DNA of 51,109 nt from Bacteroidota bacterium (GCA_947459245.1 CANHCV010000011.1:1-51109), one strand, 5' to 3'. Positions 26,615 to 36,323 are shown, numbered from the stretch's first letter. Program-made: numbers and translations. Notes: generated by a model from the letters alone, not told the origin.

Positions 26615-27860
26615 AAATATTGCTGTTATTGGCTTAGGATATGTAGGCCTACCCTTGGCTGTAGAATTTGGGAAGAAAATGAAAACCATTGGTTTTGATA
26701 TTAATCTTGATCGAATTCATGAACTTAGAAATGGCTATGATCGCACCCTTGAGGTCGAAGAGGCCAATTTGAAAGCGTCTTCTCATTTATCTTTTACCAA
26801 CGAATTGGAACATCTGAAGGAAGCCAATTTCTTCATTGTTACCGTTCCAACTCCCATCGATAAAAACCGCAGACCGGATTTGACGCCATTGAGAAAAGCA
26901 TCTGAAACCGTTGGTAAAGTTTTGAAAAAAGGCGATATCGTGGTTTATGAATCAACCGTTTATCCGGGTTGCACCGAGGAGGATTGTGTGCCTATTCTTG
27001 AAAAAGTAAGCGGTTTGAAATTCAATGTTGATTTCTTTTGTGGATATTCACCTGAGAGAATTAATCCAGGCGATAAGGTACACACCGTAACCAAAATTCG
27101 AAAAATCACGGCGGGTTCAACACCAGAAATTGCAGAAACCGTTGATCAAATTTATTTGTCCATCATCGAAGCCGGTACCTACAAAGCTCCATCCATCAAA
27201 GTGGCTGAAGCGGCAAAAGTGATTGAAAATTGCCAGAGAGATATCAATATCGCATTCGTGAATGAACTTGCTCTCATCTTCGAACGCATGAACATCGATA
27301 CGGTTGAAGTGCTTGAAGCAGCCGGAACCAAATGGAATTTCTTGCCCTTCCGTCCAGGATTGGTAGGCGGACATTGCATTGGCGTAGATCCTTATTACCT
27401 TACCTACAAAGCAGAAGAACTTGGCTATCACCCTGAAGTTATTTTATCGGGTCGCCGAATCAATGATAATATGGGCGCTTGGGTGGCCAACAAAGTCATC
27501 AAACTGCTCATTCACAAAGGCCACACCGTGAACAAAAGCAAAGTTCTCGTGCTTGGAATGACCTTCAAAGAGAATTGCCCCGACATCCGAAATTCAAAAG
27601 TGATTGATATCATTCATGAATTGAAGGAATTTGGAACACAAGTAGAAATTTATGATCCTTGGGCCGATAACGATGAAGTGAAACACGAGTATGGTGTAGA
27701 ATTGGTGAAAACCATTGACGATAAATACGATGCAGTGGTTTTAGCCGTAGCACATGATGAATTCGAAAACATGGATCTTTCTAAAATAGCACACGAATCA
27801 ACCGTGTTATTCGATGTCAAATCCAAACTTTCCAAAGAAATTATCGACGCTCGATTATAA
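26607..27860 (+). CDS. tviB: UDP-N-acetyl-hexosamine 6-dehydrogenase (TviB/WbpA type)
   Basis: A 417-residue NAD-dependent dehydrogenase starting MNKNIAVIG (an ATG 9 bp earlier is possible); it overlaps the end of the autokinase gene by 8 bp. The Rossmann motif is GLGYVGLPLA. The catalytic cysteine is C257 in GLVGGHCIGVDPYYL, the TviB/WecC-like form, unlike the GGSCFPKD form of ugd. Other marks are YESTVYPGCTEE and CGYSPERINPGD. The family oxidises UDP-GlcNAc (TviB, WbpA) or UDP-ManNAc to the uronic acid. The match is closest to the Vi-antigen type, so UDP-GlcNAcA is the likeliest product, to be used by the epimerase downstream or directly. Confidence 0.92.
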   Translation: MNKNIAVIGLGYVGLPLAVEFGKKMKTIGFDINLDRIHELRNGYDRTLEVEEANLKASSHLSFTNELEHLKEANFFIVTVPTPIDKNRRPDLTPLRKASETVGKVLKKGDIVVYESTVYPGCTEEDCVPILEKVSGLKFNVDFFCGYSPERINPGDKVHTVTKIRKITAGSTPEIAETVDQIYLSIIEAGTYKAPSIKVAEAAKVIENCQRDINIAFVNELALIFERMNIDTVEVLEAAGTKWNFLPFRPGLVGGHCIGVDPYYLTYKAEELGYHPEVILSGRRINDNMGAWVANKVIKLLIHKGHTVNKSKVLVLGMTFKENCPDIRNSKVIDIIHELKEFGTQVEIYDPWADNDEVKHEYGVELVKTIDDKYDAVVLAVAHDEFENMDLSKIAHESTVLFDVKSKLSKEIIDARL

Positions 27861-27861
27861 T

Positions 27862-28932
27862 ATGAAGATCTTAATTACAGGAACAGCCGGATTTATCGGG
27901 TTTCATTTGGCTGAAAAATTAATTCATTTGGGACATGAAGTCGTTGGATTGGATAACATCAACGATTACTACGATGTGCAATTGAAATACGACCGTTTGG
28001 CGTTCCATGGAATGAACCCTGAATTGGCTTCCGTATTTCATCAAATTCAAACCAGTAGCATCCATCCGAATTACCAATTCGTTCGAATGAATTTGGAAGA
28101 TAAGGAAGAGATCATGTCGCTTTTTGAACAGCAACGTTTTGATGTGGTTGTTAATTTAGCGGCCCAAGCCGGGGTTCGTTACTCGCTTACCAACCCCGAT
28201 GTTTATGTTTCTTCCAATGTTCAAGGATTCTTAAACATTTTGGAAGCTGCAAGAAAATATCCTGTTAAAAACCTGGTTTATGCGTCTTCCAGCTCGGTTT
28301 ACGGATTAAACAAAAGCATCCCATTTCAAGAAAGCCATTCAACCAGTCATCCCATTTCTTTGTACGCAGCCTCCAAGAAAGCCAATGAAATGATGGCTCA
28401 TACCTATTCCCAATTGTTTGGAATTCCAACCATTGGCTTAAGGTTTTTTACCGTTTACGGACCTTGGGGCCGTCCAGATATGGCCCTTTTCCTATTTACC
28501 AAAGCCATTACCGAAGGGAAAACATTTCAGGTCTTTAACCATGGCGACATGAGCCGTGATTTTACTTATGTTGGAGATATTGTTGAATCCATCAAACGAT
28601 TGATCGATACTCCGGCTAAGCCCGATCCGAATTGGGATCCGAAACATCCGAATCCTGCTCACAGCTCTGCGCCTTATCGCATTTACAATATCGGACATAA
28701 TTCCCCGGTTCAATTGATGGATTATGTTCGAAACATTGAAAAATACTTGGGGATGGAAGCAAAAATAGAATACTTACCTCTTCAAGACGGAGATGTTCCG
28801 AATACTTGGGCCGATGTTTCAGAATTAATCGAAACCATTAACTTTAAACCTCAAGTAAAAATTGAAGAAGGAATTGATCAATTCGTAAAGTGGTACACCG
28901 AATATTACAAAATTGATGTAAAAAAGGCTTAG
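27862..28932 (+). CDS. NAD-dependent epimerase, UDP-glucuronate 4-epimerase-like
   Basis: A 356-residue SDR enzyme starting one base after the tviB stop. It has GTAGFIGFH (about 7-15), NINDYYDVQLKYDRL (the family mark of UDP-GlcA/CapI-type epimerases), LAAQAGVRYSLTNPDVY, the catalytic SSSSVYG and YAASKKANE, and RFFTVYGPWGRPDMA. It should interconvert gluco and galacto configurations of a UDP-uronate. Candidate substrates are UDP-GlcA from Ugd or UDP-GlcNAcA from TviB, in analogy to the TviB-TviC pair; the motif favours the first, the gene order the second. It is the last gene of the operon, followed after 19 bp by the putative rimP promoter. Confidence 0.88.
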   Translation: MKILITGTAGFIGFHLAEKLIHLGHEVVGLDNINDYYDVQLKYDRLAFHGMNPELASVFHQIQTSSIHPNYQFVRMNLEDKEEIMSLFEQQRFDVVVNLAAQAGVRYSLTNPDVYVSSNVQGFLNILEAARKYPVKNLVYASSSSVYGLNKSIPFQESHSTSHPISLYAASKKANEMMAHTYSQLFGIPTIGLRFFTVYGPWGRPDMALFLFTKAITEGKTFQVFNHGDMSRDFTYVGDIVESIKRLIDTPAKPDPNWDPKHPNPAHSSAPYRIYNIGHNSPVQLMDYVRNIEKYLGMEAKIEYLPLQDGDVPNTWADVSELIETINFKPQVKIEEGIDQFVKWYTEYYKIDVKKA

Positions 28933-28951
28933 GATTTTCGCGAAAATTGCT

Positions 28952-28959
28952 TACTTTTG
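28952..28959 (+). promoter_or_regulatory. Putative -7 promoter element of rimP-nusA-infB
   Basis: TACTTTTG matches TAnnTTTG. It lies between the end of the polysaccharide operon and the hairpin preceding rimP, so transcripts from it would include that hairpin near their 5' end. Confidence 0.55.
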
Positions 28960-28974
28960 CATTAGAAAACACGA

Positions 28975-29003
28975 AGAGGGGACCGAATGTCCCCTCTTTT
29001 TTT
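28975..29003 (+). terminator. Terminator-like hairpin immediately upstream of rimP
   Basis: The perfect 8-bp stem AGAGGGGA/TCCCCTCT with a 7-base loop is followed by a T7 tract, ending 3 bp before the rimP ATG at 29007. It may end the polysaccharide operon, or act as an attenuator or translation-blocking structure for rimP-nusA-infB. Confidence 0.85.
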
Positions 29004-29006
29004 CAA

Positions 29007-29474
29007 ATGACCGAATTAAATAACGTTCTAGAATCTTTCATTCAACAACAATTGTTGGAAACCGATCTTTTTTTGGTTCGCTTGGCCATCTCAGCCGATC
29101 AAAAAATTATTCGAATCTTGGTGGATGGCGATCTAGGTATCAACATCGACCAGTGCACCAAGCTCTCGCGAGCCACCGGTGTGTTTCTTGAAGAGAATGA
29201 CCTCATTCAACATGCTTATACCTTGGAAGTTTCGTCTCCAGGCGTGAGTGAACCTCTGGCTTTCGGACGTCAGTACCACAAGCACATCGGAAGAGGCTTG
29301 TGCGTGGTTTTGACCTCCAAAGAAAAAATCAAAGGAACCCTCAAACAGGTTGATGAAGACGGTTTTATTCTGGAAATCACCACCAAAGAAAAGGGGAAAA
29401 AAGCGGTTACAACCGAGCAGAAGTTCCTTTTCCTTGAACCACAAGAAGTAAAAGTAGAAGTATCATTTAAATAA
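29007..29474 (+). CDS. rimP: Ribosome maturation factor RimP
   Basis: A 155-residue protein needed for 30S subunit maturation. Marks: the N-terminal domain with QKIIRILVDGDLGINIDQCTKLSR (split here as family strand plus helix), LEVSSPGVSEPL, and the Sm-like C-terminal domain with FLEPQEVKVEVSF. The start MTELNNVLES at 29007 is preferred; a longer frame from a TTG at 28947 would run through the promoter and hairpin. It heads the conserved rimP-nusA-infB cluster. The upstream hairpin ends only 3 bp before the start codon, leaving little room for a free ribosome-binding region. Confidence 0.95.
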   Translation: MTELNNVLESFIQQQLLETDLFLVRLAISADQKIIRILVDGDLGINIDQCTKLSRATGVFLEENDLIQHAYTLEVSSPGVSEPLAFGRQYHKHIGRGLCVVLTSKEKIKGTLKQVDEDGFILEITTKEKGKKAVTTEQKFLFLEPQEVKVEVSFK

Positions 29475-29481
29475 GATTGCC

Positions 29482-30720
29482 ATGCGTAGCGAAGAATTGA
29501 TTGGCTCGTTTTCGGAATTTAAAGAGTTTAAAATGATGGATCGCGTCACCATGATGCGCATCCTGGAAGAAGTATTCCGTACCATGTTGAAAAAACGTTA
29601 CGGAACCGATGAGAACTTTGACTTAATTGTCAATACCGAAAAAGGAGAAATTGAAATTTGGCGGAATCGTGAAGTTGTTGACGATAACTCCGAGGACATT
29701 TGGGATTTGGATAAGATTCCTTACACGGAAGCCATCAAAATCGACGAGAGCATTGAAATTGGTGAAGAACTCATCGAGGAAGTGAAGATTGAGCATTTCG
29801 GACGTCGTGCTATTTTGGCCGCAAAACAGATCTTAGCTCAGAAAATCATCGAACTTGAAAAAGATAATCTGTACCAGAAATACAAAGACCGCATTGGGGA
29901 AATCATTTCCGGTGAGGTTTATCAGGTATGGAAAAAGGAAATGTTGTTGTTGGACGATGAGGGCAATGAATTGATTCTTCCCAAAACCGAACAAATCCGT
30001 TCCGATTTCTACAAAAAAGGCGAAACCGTTCGCGCGGTCGTGTGGAAAGTAGAAATGCTTAACAACAATCCGCGCGTTATCGTTTCGCGCACCGCTCCCT
30101 CCTTCCTCGGTAAATTGCTCGAATTGGAAGTTCCTGAAATTTTTGACGGGTTGATCGTGATCAAAAATATCGTTCGCGAACCAGGAGAAAGAGCAAAAGT
30201 AGCCGTAGAAAGTTACGACGATCGCATCGATCCCGTTGGTGCTTGCGTGGGAATGAAAGGAAGCCGTATTCACGGAATCGTTCGCGAATTGCGAAACGAA
30301 TCCATCGACGTGATTCCTTTTACCACCAATACCCAATTGTACATCACTCGCGCACTTTCACCCGCTAAAATCTCATCCATTTCCTTGGATGAAAATCAAC
30401 AAAGAGCCGATGTTTACCTCAAACCCGACCAAGTTTCCTTGGCCATCGGTAAAGGTGGACACAACATCAAACTTGCTGCGAAACTAACCGGTTACGAAAT
30501 TGATGTATTCCGTGAAAACGATGGTGGCGACGAGGACATCGATTTGGATGAATTCGCCGATGAAATCGAAGAATGGATCATCGATGAGTTGAAAAATATC
30601 GGTTTGGATACCGCGAAATCCGTTTTGGCCATCGACCCCACCGATATCGTGAAACGTACCGATCTCGAAGAAGAAACCGTAGCCGAAATCTATCGAATTA
30701 TTAAAGCTGAATTCGAATAA
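29482..30720 (+). CDS. nusA: Transcription termination/antitermination factor NusA
   Basis: A 412-residue RNA-polymerase-binding protein that modulates pausing, termination and antitermination. The N-terminal RNAP-binding domain occupies about 1-130 (MMDRVTMMRILEEVFRTML), the S1 domain about 133-200 (GEIISGEVYQVWKKEM), and two KH domains follow, with DPVGACVGMKGSRIHGIVREL (one GxxG loop) and LAIGKGGHNIKLAAKLTG (second). The acidic C-terminal repeats of the longer proteobacterial protein are reduced to a short segment. It lies 7 bp after rimP and 37 bp before infB in the conserved order. Confidence 0.97.
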   Translation: MRSEELIGSFSEFKEFKMMDRVTMMRILEEVFRTMLKKRYGTDENFDLIVNTEKGEIEIWRNREVVDDNSEDIWDLDKIPYTEAIKIDESIEIGEELIEEVKIEHFGRRAILAAKQILAQKIIELEKDNLYQKYKDRIGEIISGEVYQVWKKEMLLLDDEGNELILPKTEQIRSDFYKKGETVRAVVWKVEMLNNNPRVIVSRTAPSFLGKLLELEVPEIFDGLIVIKNIVREPGERAKVAVESYDDRIDPVGACVGMKGSRIHGIVRELRNESIDVIPFTTNTQLYITRALSPAKISSISLDENQQRADVYLKPDQVSLAIGKGGHNIKLAAKLTGYEIDVFRENDGGDEDIDLDEFADEIEEWIIDELKNIGLDTAKSVLAIDPTDIVKRTDLEEETVAEIYRIIKAEFE

Positions 30721-30757
30721 TTAACCCCATTTCCCCCAACCTCCAAAAAGAAAACGT

Positions 30758-33691
30758 ATGTCAGACGAAAATAAAGCGCTCAAGCTCGCAAAAGTCGCCA
30801 AAGAGTTCAACATCTCTTTGTCATCAGTCGTTGAATTTTTGACTGGTAAGGGATATGCGGTTGAGCGCAATCCGAACTTCCCGATTGATAACGATATGTA
30901 CCGTTCGCTCGGAAAAGAGTACGGGAAAGAAAAAGAACTTCGGGAACAAGCCGATAAAATTCAAATCGGCGGGAACCGAAAAGGAGCGAATTCCATCGAT
31001 GATCAAAACGATTCCAAATCCAATGCAGATGCTTCCGATGATTCTGAAGTCATCCTCATTAAAAATTTGAATGAACCGATCAAACGGAAAACCGAAGACG
31101 AAAAAATTGAAGCCAAAGCACCAACGCTTTCTGGTCCTAAAGTTTTAGGAAAAATCGATTTATCGGGCAAAAAGGCAGAAAAAGAGGAGGAAACGCCTGC
31201 AGCAGCTCCTGTTGAAGCAGTAAAACCCGAGCCTGCTCCTGCACCCGTTGCTCCCGTAACTCCGGTTGCTCCGGTTGAAGAAGTAAAACCTGCTCCCGCT
31301 CCCAAAGTGGAGAAAACGGTGGAATCAACGCCCGTACCAGAAGCACCAAAAGTTGAGGCAGCTGCCGTTGAAGCGGTGGCACCACAGGTTGAAACGCCAG
31401 CGCCCGTTGCCAAAGCACCGGAGGTTGTTGATCCCAACGCCGTGGTACGCGCCAAAGCCGATCGACTTACCGGACCGGTGGTCATGGGTAAAATTGACCT
31501 TAGTCAGTTCGCTAAAAAACCCAAACCCGTGATGTCTGCAACGGCAAATGGGCAGGTTACCAACGACGATAAGAAAAAGCGTAAACGGAAAAAAACGGGT
31601 CCGGAAGGAACCGCAACAACTCCTGGAACCACAACTCCTGGAACCCAGAACACGGGAAATCGTCCGTTCACCCCAGGTGGTGGCAATCGCCCGAACTACC
31701 AAGGCGGAAACCGCAACCCGAATTACAAAGGAAACAACAACCGCAATCAACCCGCTGCAGCTCCTGCTCAACCGGTTGAACTAACCGAAAAGCAAATCCA
31801 AGATCAAATTCGTGCCACCATGGCGCGCATGGCTGGCGGAAAATCGAAATTCGATAACCGCGCCAAAATGCGCCGTCAGAAACGCGATGATGCCGCAGAG
31901 GAGTTCCGTCAGGAAATGGAAAATCAGGAAAGAGAAAACAAAATCCTGAAAGTAACCGAATTCCTTACCACCTCCGATTTGGCAAAATTGATGGATGCCT
32001 CTGTTAATGAAGTAATTTCAAAAGTATTCATGCTCGGAATGATGGTGTCCATCAACCAACGCTTGGATGCAGAAACCATTACCATTGTTGCCGAAGAGTT
32101 TGGTTATCAAGTCGAATTCCAATCGGCTGAATCCGATGAGCCGAATTTGGAAGAGGTTGAAATTGAAGAAAATAAAATTACCCGTCCGCCCATTGTTACC
32201 ATCATGGGACACGTTGACCACGGTAAAACCTCGTTGTTGGATTACATCCGTAAAGCCAACGTTATCGCGGGTGAAGCCGGGGGAATTACCCAGCACATCG
32301 GTGCATACGAAGTAACGTTGCCGGATGGACGTGAAATCACGTTCTTGGATACTCCAGGTCACGAAGCGTTCACGGCCATGCGTGCTCGTGGAGCACAAGT
32401 AACCGATATCGTTGTTATCGTTATTTCTGCAGATGATCAGGTTATGCCTCAAACCAAAGAGGCCATCTCCCACGCTCAAGCTGCCGGAGTACCCATCATC
32501 TTTGCTCTAAATAAAATTGATCGCCCCGAAGCAAATTCCGATCGTATCCGTGAGCAGTTGGCTCAATTGGATATCTTGGTGGAAGAGTGGGGTGGAAAAT
32601 ACCAGTGCCAAGAAATTTCAGCTAAAAAAGGATTGAACATTGAGTTGTTGCTCGAAAAGATTCTTTTGGAAGCCGATCTATTGGATTTGAAAGCCGATCC
32701 TGCTATTCGTGCTTCAGGAACCGTGATTGAGGCGATGTTGGATAAAGGTAAAGGGATCATTACCACCGTACTTATTCAAAAAGGAACTTTACGTGTTGGA
32801 GATCCTATTCTCGCCGGTTCTCATTTCGGAAAGGTAAAAGCCCTAATGAACGAACGGGGTTCTCGCATCAAAGAAGCAGGGCCTTCTACCCCGGTTCAAA
32901 TCTTAGGTTTCCCCGCAGCACCTACCGCGGGCGATAAAATCTTTATCCCCGAAACCGAAGCGCAAGGAAAAGAAATTGCTACTCGCCGCAATCAGTTGTT
33001 GCGCGAACAGGGCATGCGTACCAAGAAACACATTACTTTGGATGAAATCGGTCGTCGTTTGGCCATCGGTAACTTCCAAGAATTGAAGTTGATCATCAAG
33101 GCCGACGTGGATGGATCTGCAGAAGCATTGGCCGATTCGCTCGAAAAATTGAGCACCGAGCAAGTACGTGTTAGCGTTATTTACAAAGGTGTTGGTCAAA
33201 TCTCTGAATCCGATGTTCTTTTGGCATCCGCTTCCGATGCAATCATCATTGGTTTCCAAGTTCGTCCCTACCCGCAAGCGCGCAAATTGGCCGAAACCGA
33301 AGAGATCGATATCCGCAATTACTCCATCATTTACGATGCCATCGAAGAGGTGAAGAGCGCCATGGAAGGCATGTTGGCACCAACCTTCGAAGAGAAGATT
33401 GTTTGCAACGTTGAAATCCGTGAAGTTTTCAAAATCACCAAAGTTGGATCGGTTGCAGGCTGTATGGTATTGGATGGAAAAATCCATCGAAATACCAAAA
33501 TCCGCATCGTGCGCGATGGTGTTGTTATCTATTCTGGAGAATTGGATTCTTTGAAACGCTACAAAGACGATGTGAAAGAAGTTGCTTCCGGCTACGAATG
33601 CGGTCTTCAAGTGAAAAACTACAACGATATCAAAGTTGGAGATATTTTAGAAGGTTACGAACGTATTGAAAAAGCGACCAAATTGGCATGA
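30758..33691 (+). CDS. infB: Translation initiation factor IF-2
   Basis: A 977-residue GTPase that brings initiator tRNA to the 30S subunit and promotes subunit joining. The N-terminus has an IF2-N-like helix (about 1-55), then a long Pro/Ala/Glu-rich and Asn/Gly-rich linker (about 110-340), which is long as in Bacteroidota. A second IF2-N segment precedes the G domain: G1 GHVDHGKTS (about 484-492), G3 DTPGHEAF, G4 NKID, G5 SAKKG. Domain II, III and the C-terminal initiator-tRNA-binding domain follow ([16 protein letters not shown]). No motif is missing. Its stop overlaps the ATG of a biotin-carrier gene. Confidence 0.98.
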   Translation: MSDENKALKLAKVAKEFNISLSSVVEFLTGKGYAVERNPNFPIDNDMYRSLGKEYGKEKELREQADKIQIGGNRKGANSIDDQNDSKSNADASDDSEVILIKNLNEPIKRKTEDEKIEAKAPTLSGPKVLGKIDLSGKKAEKEEETPAAAPVEAVKPEPAPAPVAPVTPVAPVEEVKPAPAPKVEKTVESTPVPEAPKVEAAAVEAVAPQVETPAPVAKAPEVVDPNAVVRAKADRLTGPVVMGKIDLSQFAKKPKPVMSATANGQVTNDDKKKRKRKKTGPEGTATTPGTTTPGTQNTGNRPFTPGGGNRPNYQGGNRNPNYKGNNNRNQPAAAPAQPVELTEKQIQDQIRATMARMAGGKSKFDNRAKMRRQKRDDAAEEFRQEMENQERENKILKVTEFLTTSDLAKLMDASVNEVISKVFMLGMMVSINQRLDAETITIVAEEFGYQVEFQSAESDEPNLEEVEIEENKITRPPIVTIMGHVDHGKTSLLDYIRKANVIAGEAGGITQHIGAYEVTLPDGREITFLDTPGHEAFTAMRARGAQVTDIVVIVISADDQVMPQTKEAISHAQAAGVPIIFALNKIDRPEANSDRIREQLAQLDILVEEWGGKYQCQEISAKKGLNIELLLEKILLEADLLDLKADPAIRASGTVIEAMLDKGKGIITTVLIQKGTLRVGDPILAGSHFGKVKALMNERGSRIKEAGPSTPVQILGFPAAPTAGDKIFIPETEAQGKEIATRRNQLLREQGMRTKKHITLDEIGRRLAIGNFQELKLIIKADVDGSAEALADSLEKLSTEQVRVSVIYKGVGQISESDVLLASASDAIIIGFQVRPYPQARKLAETEEIDIRNYSIIYDAIEEVKSAMEGMLAPTFEEKIVCNVEIREVFKITKVGSVAGCMVLDGKIHRNTKIRIVRDGVVIYSGELDSLKRYKDDVKEVASGYECGLQVKNYNDIKVGDILEGYERIEKATKLA

Positions 33692-34182
33692 GTTACCGAG
33701 TAAAATTTGGAGGTCAGGTTTTTTCGCTCATCCGCGAGAATGACCAATTTCTTCTGAATGGAACACCTGTTGGAACCGATGTAGTTTCATTAGGAGGAAA
33801 TCATTACCATATTCTCGTGGGAAATACCGGCTACCGAGCAGAGTTGGTGAACCGAGAAGGAAAACAATTCTTCTGGAAAATCAATCAGGTTCTTTACCCC
33901 ATTGAATTGCAGGATCACTTGGATCAAATGCTGGAAAAACTGGGTTTTGATTCTTCTTCTGCAAAAAAACTCAATGAATTGAAATCGCCCATGCCGGGGT
34001 TGGTTTTGAAAGTAATGGCAGAAGCTGGAGCTGAAGTAAAAACCGGCGACTCCTTGTTGGTTTTGGAATCCATGAAAATGGAGAACCTCATCAAATCCCC
34101 AGGAGATGGAATCATCTCTGAAATCAAGGTTGTTGTAGGGCAAACCGTTGAAAAAGGCTCGGTCATGATCAAATTCGTTTGA
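33688..34182 (+). CDS. Biotin carboxyl carrier (biotin/lipoyl-attachment) protein
   Basis: A 164-residue protein whose last 75 residues are a biotinyl domain: [20 protein letters not shown], then [15 protein letters not shown] with K130 as the biotinylated lysine, and SVMIKFV at the end. The N-terminal 90 residues are beta-rich and resemble the BCCP-like subunits of acyl-CoA (propionyl-CoA, methylcrotonyl-CoA) or oxaloacetate carboxylases. The partner carboxylase subunits are not in the window. Its ATG overlaps the infB stop (ATGA), so it is translated with the initiation factor, an unexpected pairing of metabolism and translation. A terminator follows after 47 bp. Confidence 0.93.
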   Translation: MSYRVKFGGQVFSLIRENDQFLLNGTPVGTDVVSLGGNHYHILVGNTGYRAELVNREGKQFFWKINQVLYPIELQDHLDQMLEKLGFDSSSAKKLNELKSPMPGLVLKVMAEAGAEVKTGDSLLVLESMKMENLIKSPGDGIISEIKVVVGQTVEKGSVMIKFV

Positions 34183-34227
34183 TTCCCGCCAAACCCCATT
34201 ACCCTGATTTCCAAAAAAGGTTATAAG

Positions 34228-34257
34228 AGCCCTCCATCGGAGGGTTTTCATTTTTAT
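34228..34257 (+). terminator. Intrinsic terminator after the infB operon
   Basis: The stem CCCTCC/GGAGGG with loop ATC is followed by TTTTCATTTTT. It lies 47 bp after the biotin-carrier stop and before the ABC-F promoter. Confidence 0.88.
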
Positions 34258-34273
34258 TCTATCGTTGGTGAAG

Positions 34274-34281
34274 TAATTTTG
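34274..34281 (+). promoter_or_regulatory. Putative -7 promoter element of the ABC-F gene
   Basis: TAATTTTG matches TAnnTTTG, 16 bp before the ATG and just after the terminator of the preceding operon. Confidence 0.5.
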
Positions 34282-34297
34282 CAATCATTTTTTTCTT

Positions 34298-36199
34298 ATG
34301 TTATCACTGGATCAGATCGGACTCGATTTTGGAGGAAGAACGTTATTTGAAGAAGTTGCCTTAAGGGTAAATCAAGGAGATCGTATTGGCTTGGTTGGCC
34401 GCAACGGAATGGGGAAAAGTACCTTGTTGCGCATCATTGCAGCCCAACAAACCCCCACCAAAGGCGTTGTTTCTAAACAAAAAAACCTAAAAATTGGCTA
34501 TTTCAACCAAGATCTATTGGCCTATGAATCCGATCGTTCTTTGTTTGAAGTGGTGGCACAGGCCTTTGGGTCGGCCTACGATTACTTGTTGGAATTGGAC
34601 GCTCTATACAACAAGGGAACCGATTTTACCGAGAAAGAAACCGATCGCATGTATTACCTGCAGGAAGAAGTACAGCGCTTGGATGCTTACCGCATCGAAA
34701 GTGAAGTGAAGAAAACCTTGGTGGGATTGGGATTTACCGATGCGGAAATGGAAAAAACTTACCGCCAATTTTCGGGCGGATGGAGAATGCGAGCCATGTT
34801 GGCCAAATGCTTGTTGGAACGTCCGGATTTATTGATGCTCGATGAGCCCACCAACCACTTGGACTTGCCGGCGATTCAATGGCTGGAGCAATTCATTGCC
34901 CGTTACGAAGGAGCCGTGATGATTGTATCCCACGATAAAGCATTTTTGGATGGATCCTGCAATCGGATTTGGGAATTGGATCGACAAAGAATTACCGATT
35001 ATTCGGGCAATTATACCAAATACGAAGTTACCAAGGCAGAACGTTTGGAATTGTTGATGGCACAGGCCAAAAACCAAGAAGCTTGGTTCAAAGAGCAAAT
35101 GCGATTTGTAGAGCGATTTCGATCCAAGGCTTCCAAGGCAAGAGCGGTTCAAAGCCGAATCAAGTTGTTGGATAAAGTAGATCGCATTGAAGTAGAGGAT
35201 GGCCCAAGCAGGTCGTTGGCTTTCAAGCCGGTAGCTGTTGAAAGGGCCGGCAAGGAAGTGGTGCGTTTGAAAGAAGTAAAAAAGGCTTTTGGAGAAAAAA
35301 TCATTTTCACAGGAGCCGATGCCGTTTTGGAACGGGGAGATAAAGTTGCGTTGATCGGCCCCAACGGGCAGGGAAAATCCACGTTGCTGAAGGTCATCAG
35401 CGGTGGGATGGATTACGATGGAGAGTCAGTTTTGGGACACAATGTTCGTTTTTCGTTTTATGCGCAGCACCAATTGGATGTTTTGGATTCGAAAAACACG
35501 ATTTGGGATGAGGTAACTCGAGGCACTTTGTACAGCGATCAGGAAAAGAGAAATTTATTGGGTGCCTTTTTATTTGGAGGAGACGATATTGATAAGCGGG
35601 TAAGTGTGTTGTCGGGTGGCGAAAGGGCCAGGGTAGCCATGGCCATTGTAATGGCCCAAGGTGCTAATTTTTTAATGCTGGATGAGCCAACCAACCACCT
35701 CGATATTCCGAGTGTGGAACAATTGGGCGACGCTTTGCAAGCCTACAATGGTAGCTATGTGGTGGTGAGCCACGACCGTGATTTTTTGAGGGAAGTGTCG
35801 AACAAAGTTTGGTATTTAGACGGGGGTAAAATTAGGGTTTTCGATGGTGGATATTCTGAGTTTGAGGAGCTTTTTGGAGCCGAGTTTTGGGCAACAAAAT
35901 CCAAGAATGTTCAGAATAGTGAAGGGGTTTCCGAAAAGAGTAAAGTGACTGACTCCTCAGATAAATCCGAAAAAAATAAAAAGATTAAAGAAAGCGCGAA
36001 TCAAACTTCAAGTAATAAAGATAGCATAGAGCGCACTATTTTTGAACTCGAAGAGCGCATTTCAGAGGTAGAAAAAGCCTTGGTTGAAAACGCAAATAAC
36101 CCCGATTTTGAAGTCATTAATCAATTAAATGCCCGCTTAAAGGAGGTTATAAAACAACGGGATGAGGCGTATGCGGAGTGGGAAAGATTTTTGGAATAA
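34298..36199 (+). CDS. ABC-F family ATPase (ribosome-associated, Uup-like)
   Basis: A 633-residue protein with two ABC domains and no membrane segments. The first has Walker A GRNGMGKST (about 34-42), signature FSGGWRMRA and Walker B LLMLDEPTNHLD. The second has GPNGQGKST (about 350-358), LSGGERARV and FLMLDEPTNHLD. The inter-domain linker (about 240-310) is charged and helical, as in ribosome-binding ABC-F proteins. A Ser/Lys-rich segment (about 535-570) leads to a C-terminal coiled coil (about 570-633), typical of Uup. Family members act at the ribosomal E site to relieve stalling; Uup also affects DNA transactions. Antibiotic-resistance ABC-F cannot be excluded, but the C-terminal coiled coil favours a housekeeping role. 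Confidence 0.94.
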   Translation: MLSLDQIGLDFGGRTLFEEVALRVNQGDRIGLVGRNGMGKSTLLRIIAAQQTPTKGVVSKQKNLKIGYFNQDLLAYESDRSLFEVVAQAFGSAYDYLLELDALYNKGTDFTEKETDRMYYLQEEVQRLDAYRIESEVKKTLVGLGFTDAEMEKTYRQFSGGWRMRAMLAKCLLERPDLLMLDEPTNHLDLPAIQWLEQFIARYEGAVMIVSHDKAFLDGSCNRIWELDRQRITDYSGNYTKYEVTKAERLELLMAQAKNQEAWFKEQMRFVERFRSKASKARAVQSRIKLLDKVDRIEVEDGPSRSLAFKPVAVERAGKEVVRLKEVKKAFGEKIIFTGADAVLERGDKVALIGPNGQGKSTLLKVISGGMDYDGESVLGHNVRFSFYAQHQLDVLDSKNTIWDEVTRGTLYSDQEKRNLLGAFLFGGDDIDKRVSVLSGGERARVAMAIVMAQGANFLMLDEPTNHLDIPSVEQLGDALQAYNGSYVVVSHDRDFLREVSNKVWYLDGGKIRVFDGGYSEFEELFGAEFWATKSKNVQNSEGVSEKSKVTDSSDKSEKNKKIKESANQTSSNKDSIERTIFELEERISEVEKALVENANNPDFEVINQLNARLKEVIKQRDEAYAEWERFLE

Positions 36200-36293
36200 G
36201 TCAACAAAAAACCAAATAAAAAAGTTAAAAAACGATATTGGTACTACATGACACATCAGTGTTTAATTGGTGATAAAAAAATACATACTGCCC

Positions 36294-36301
36294 TAGTTTT
36301 G
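36294..36301 (+). promoter_or_regulatory. Putative -7 promoter element of the subtilase gene
   Basis: TAGTTTTG matches TAnnTTTG and ends 22 bp before the ATG. The rest of the 124-bp gap is A-rich; I see no terminator for the ABC-F gene in it. Confidence 0.5.
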
Positions 36302-36323
36302 AATTCAACAAAACGTCGCAGTT

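Noticed and set aside
28947-29006. N-terminal extension of RimP from a TTG codon
   Set aside because: The extension would translate the promoter element and the hairpin; RimP homology begins at the ATG at 29007.
31003-31485. Minus-strand ORF rich in Ser, Thr, Gly and Ala
   Set aside because: It is the shadow of the Pro/Ala/Glu-rich IF-2 linker on the other strand.
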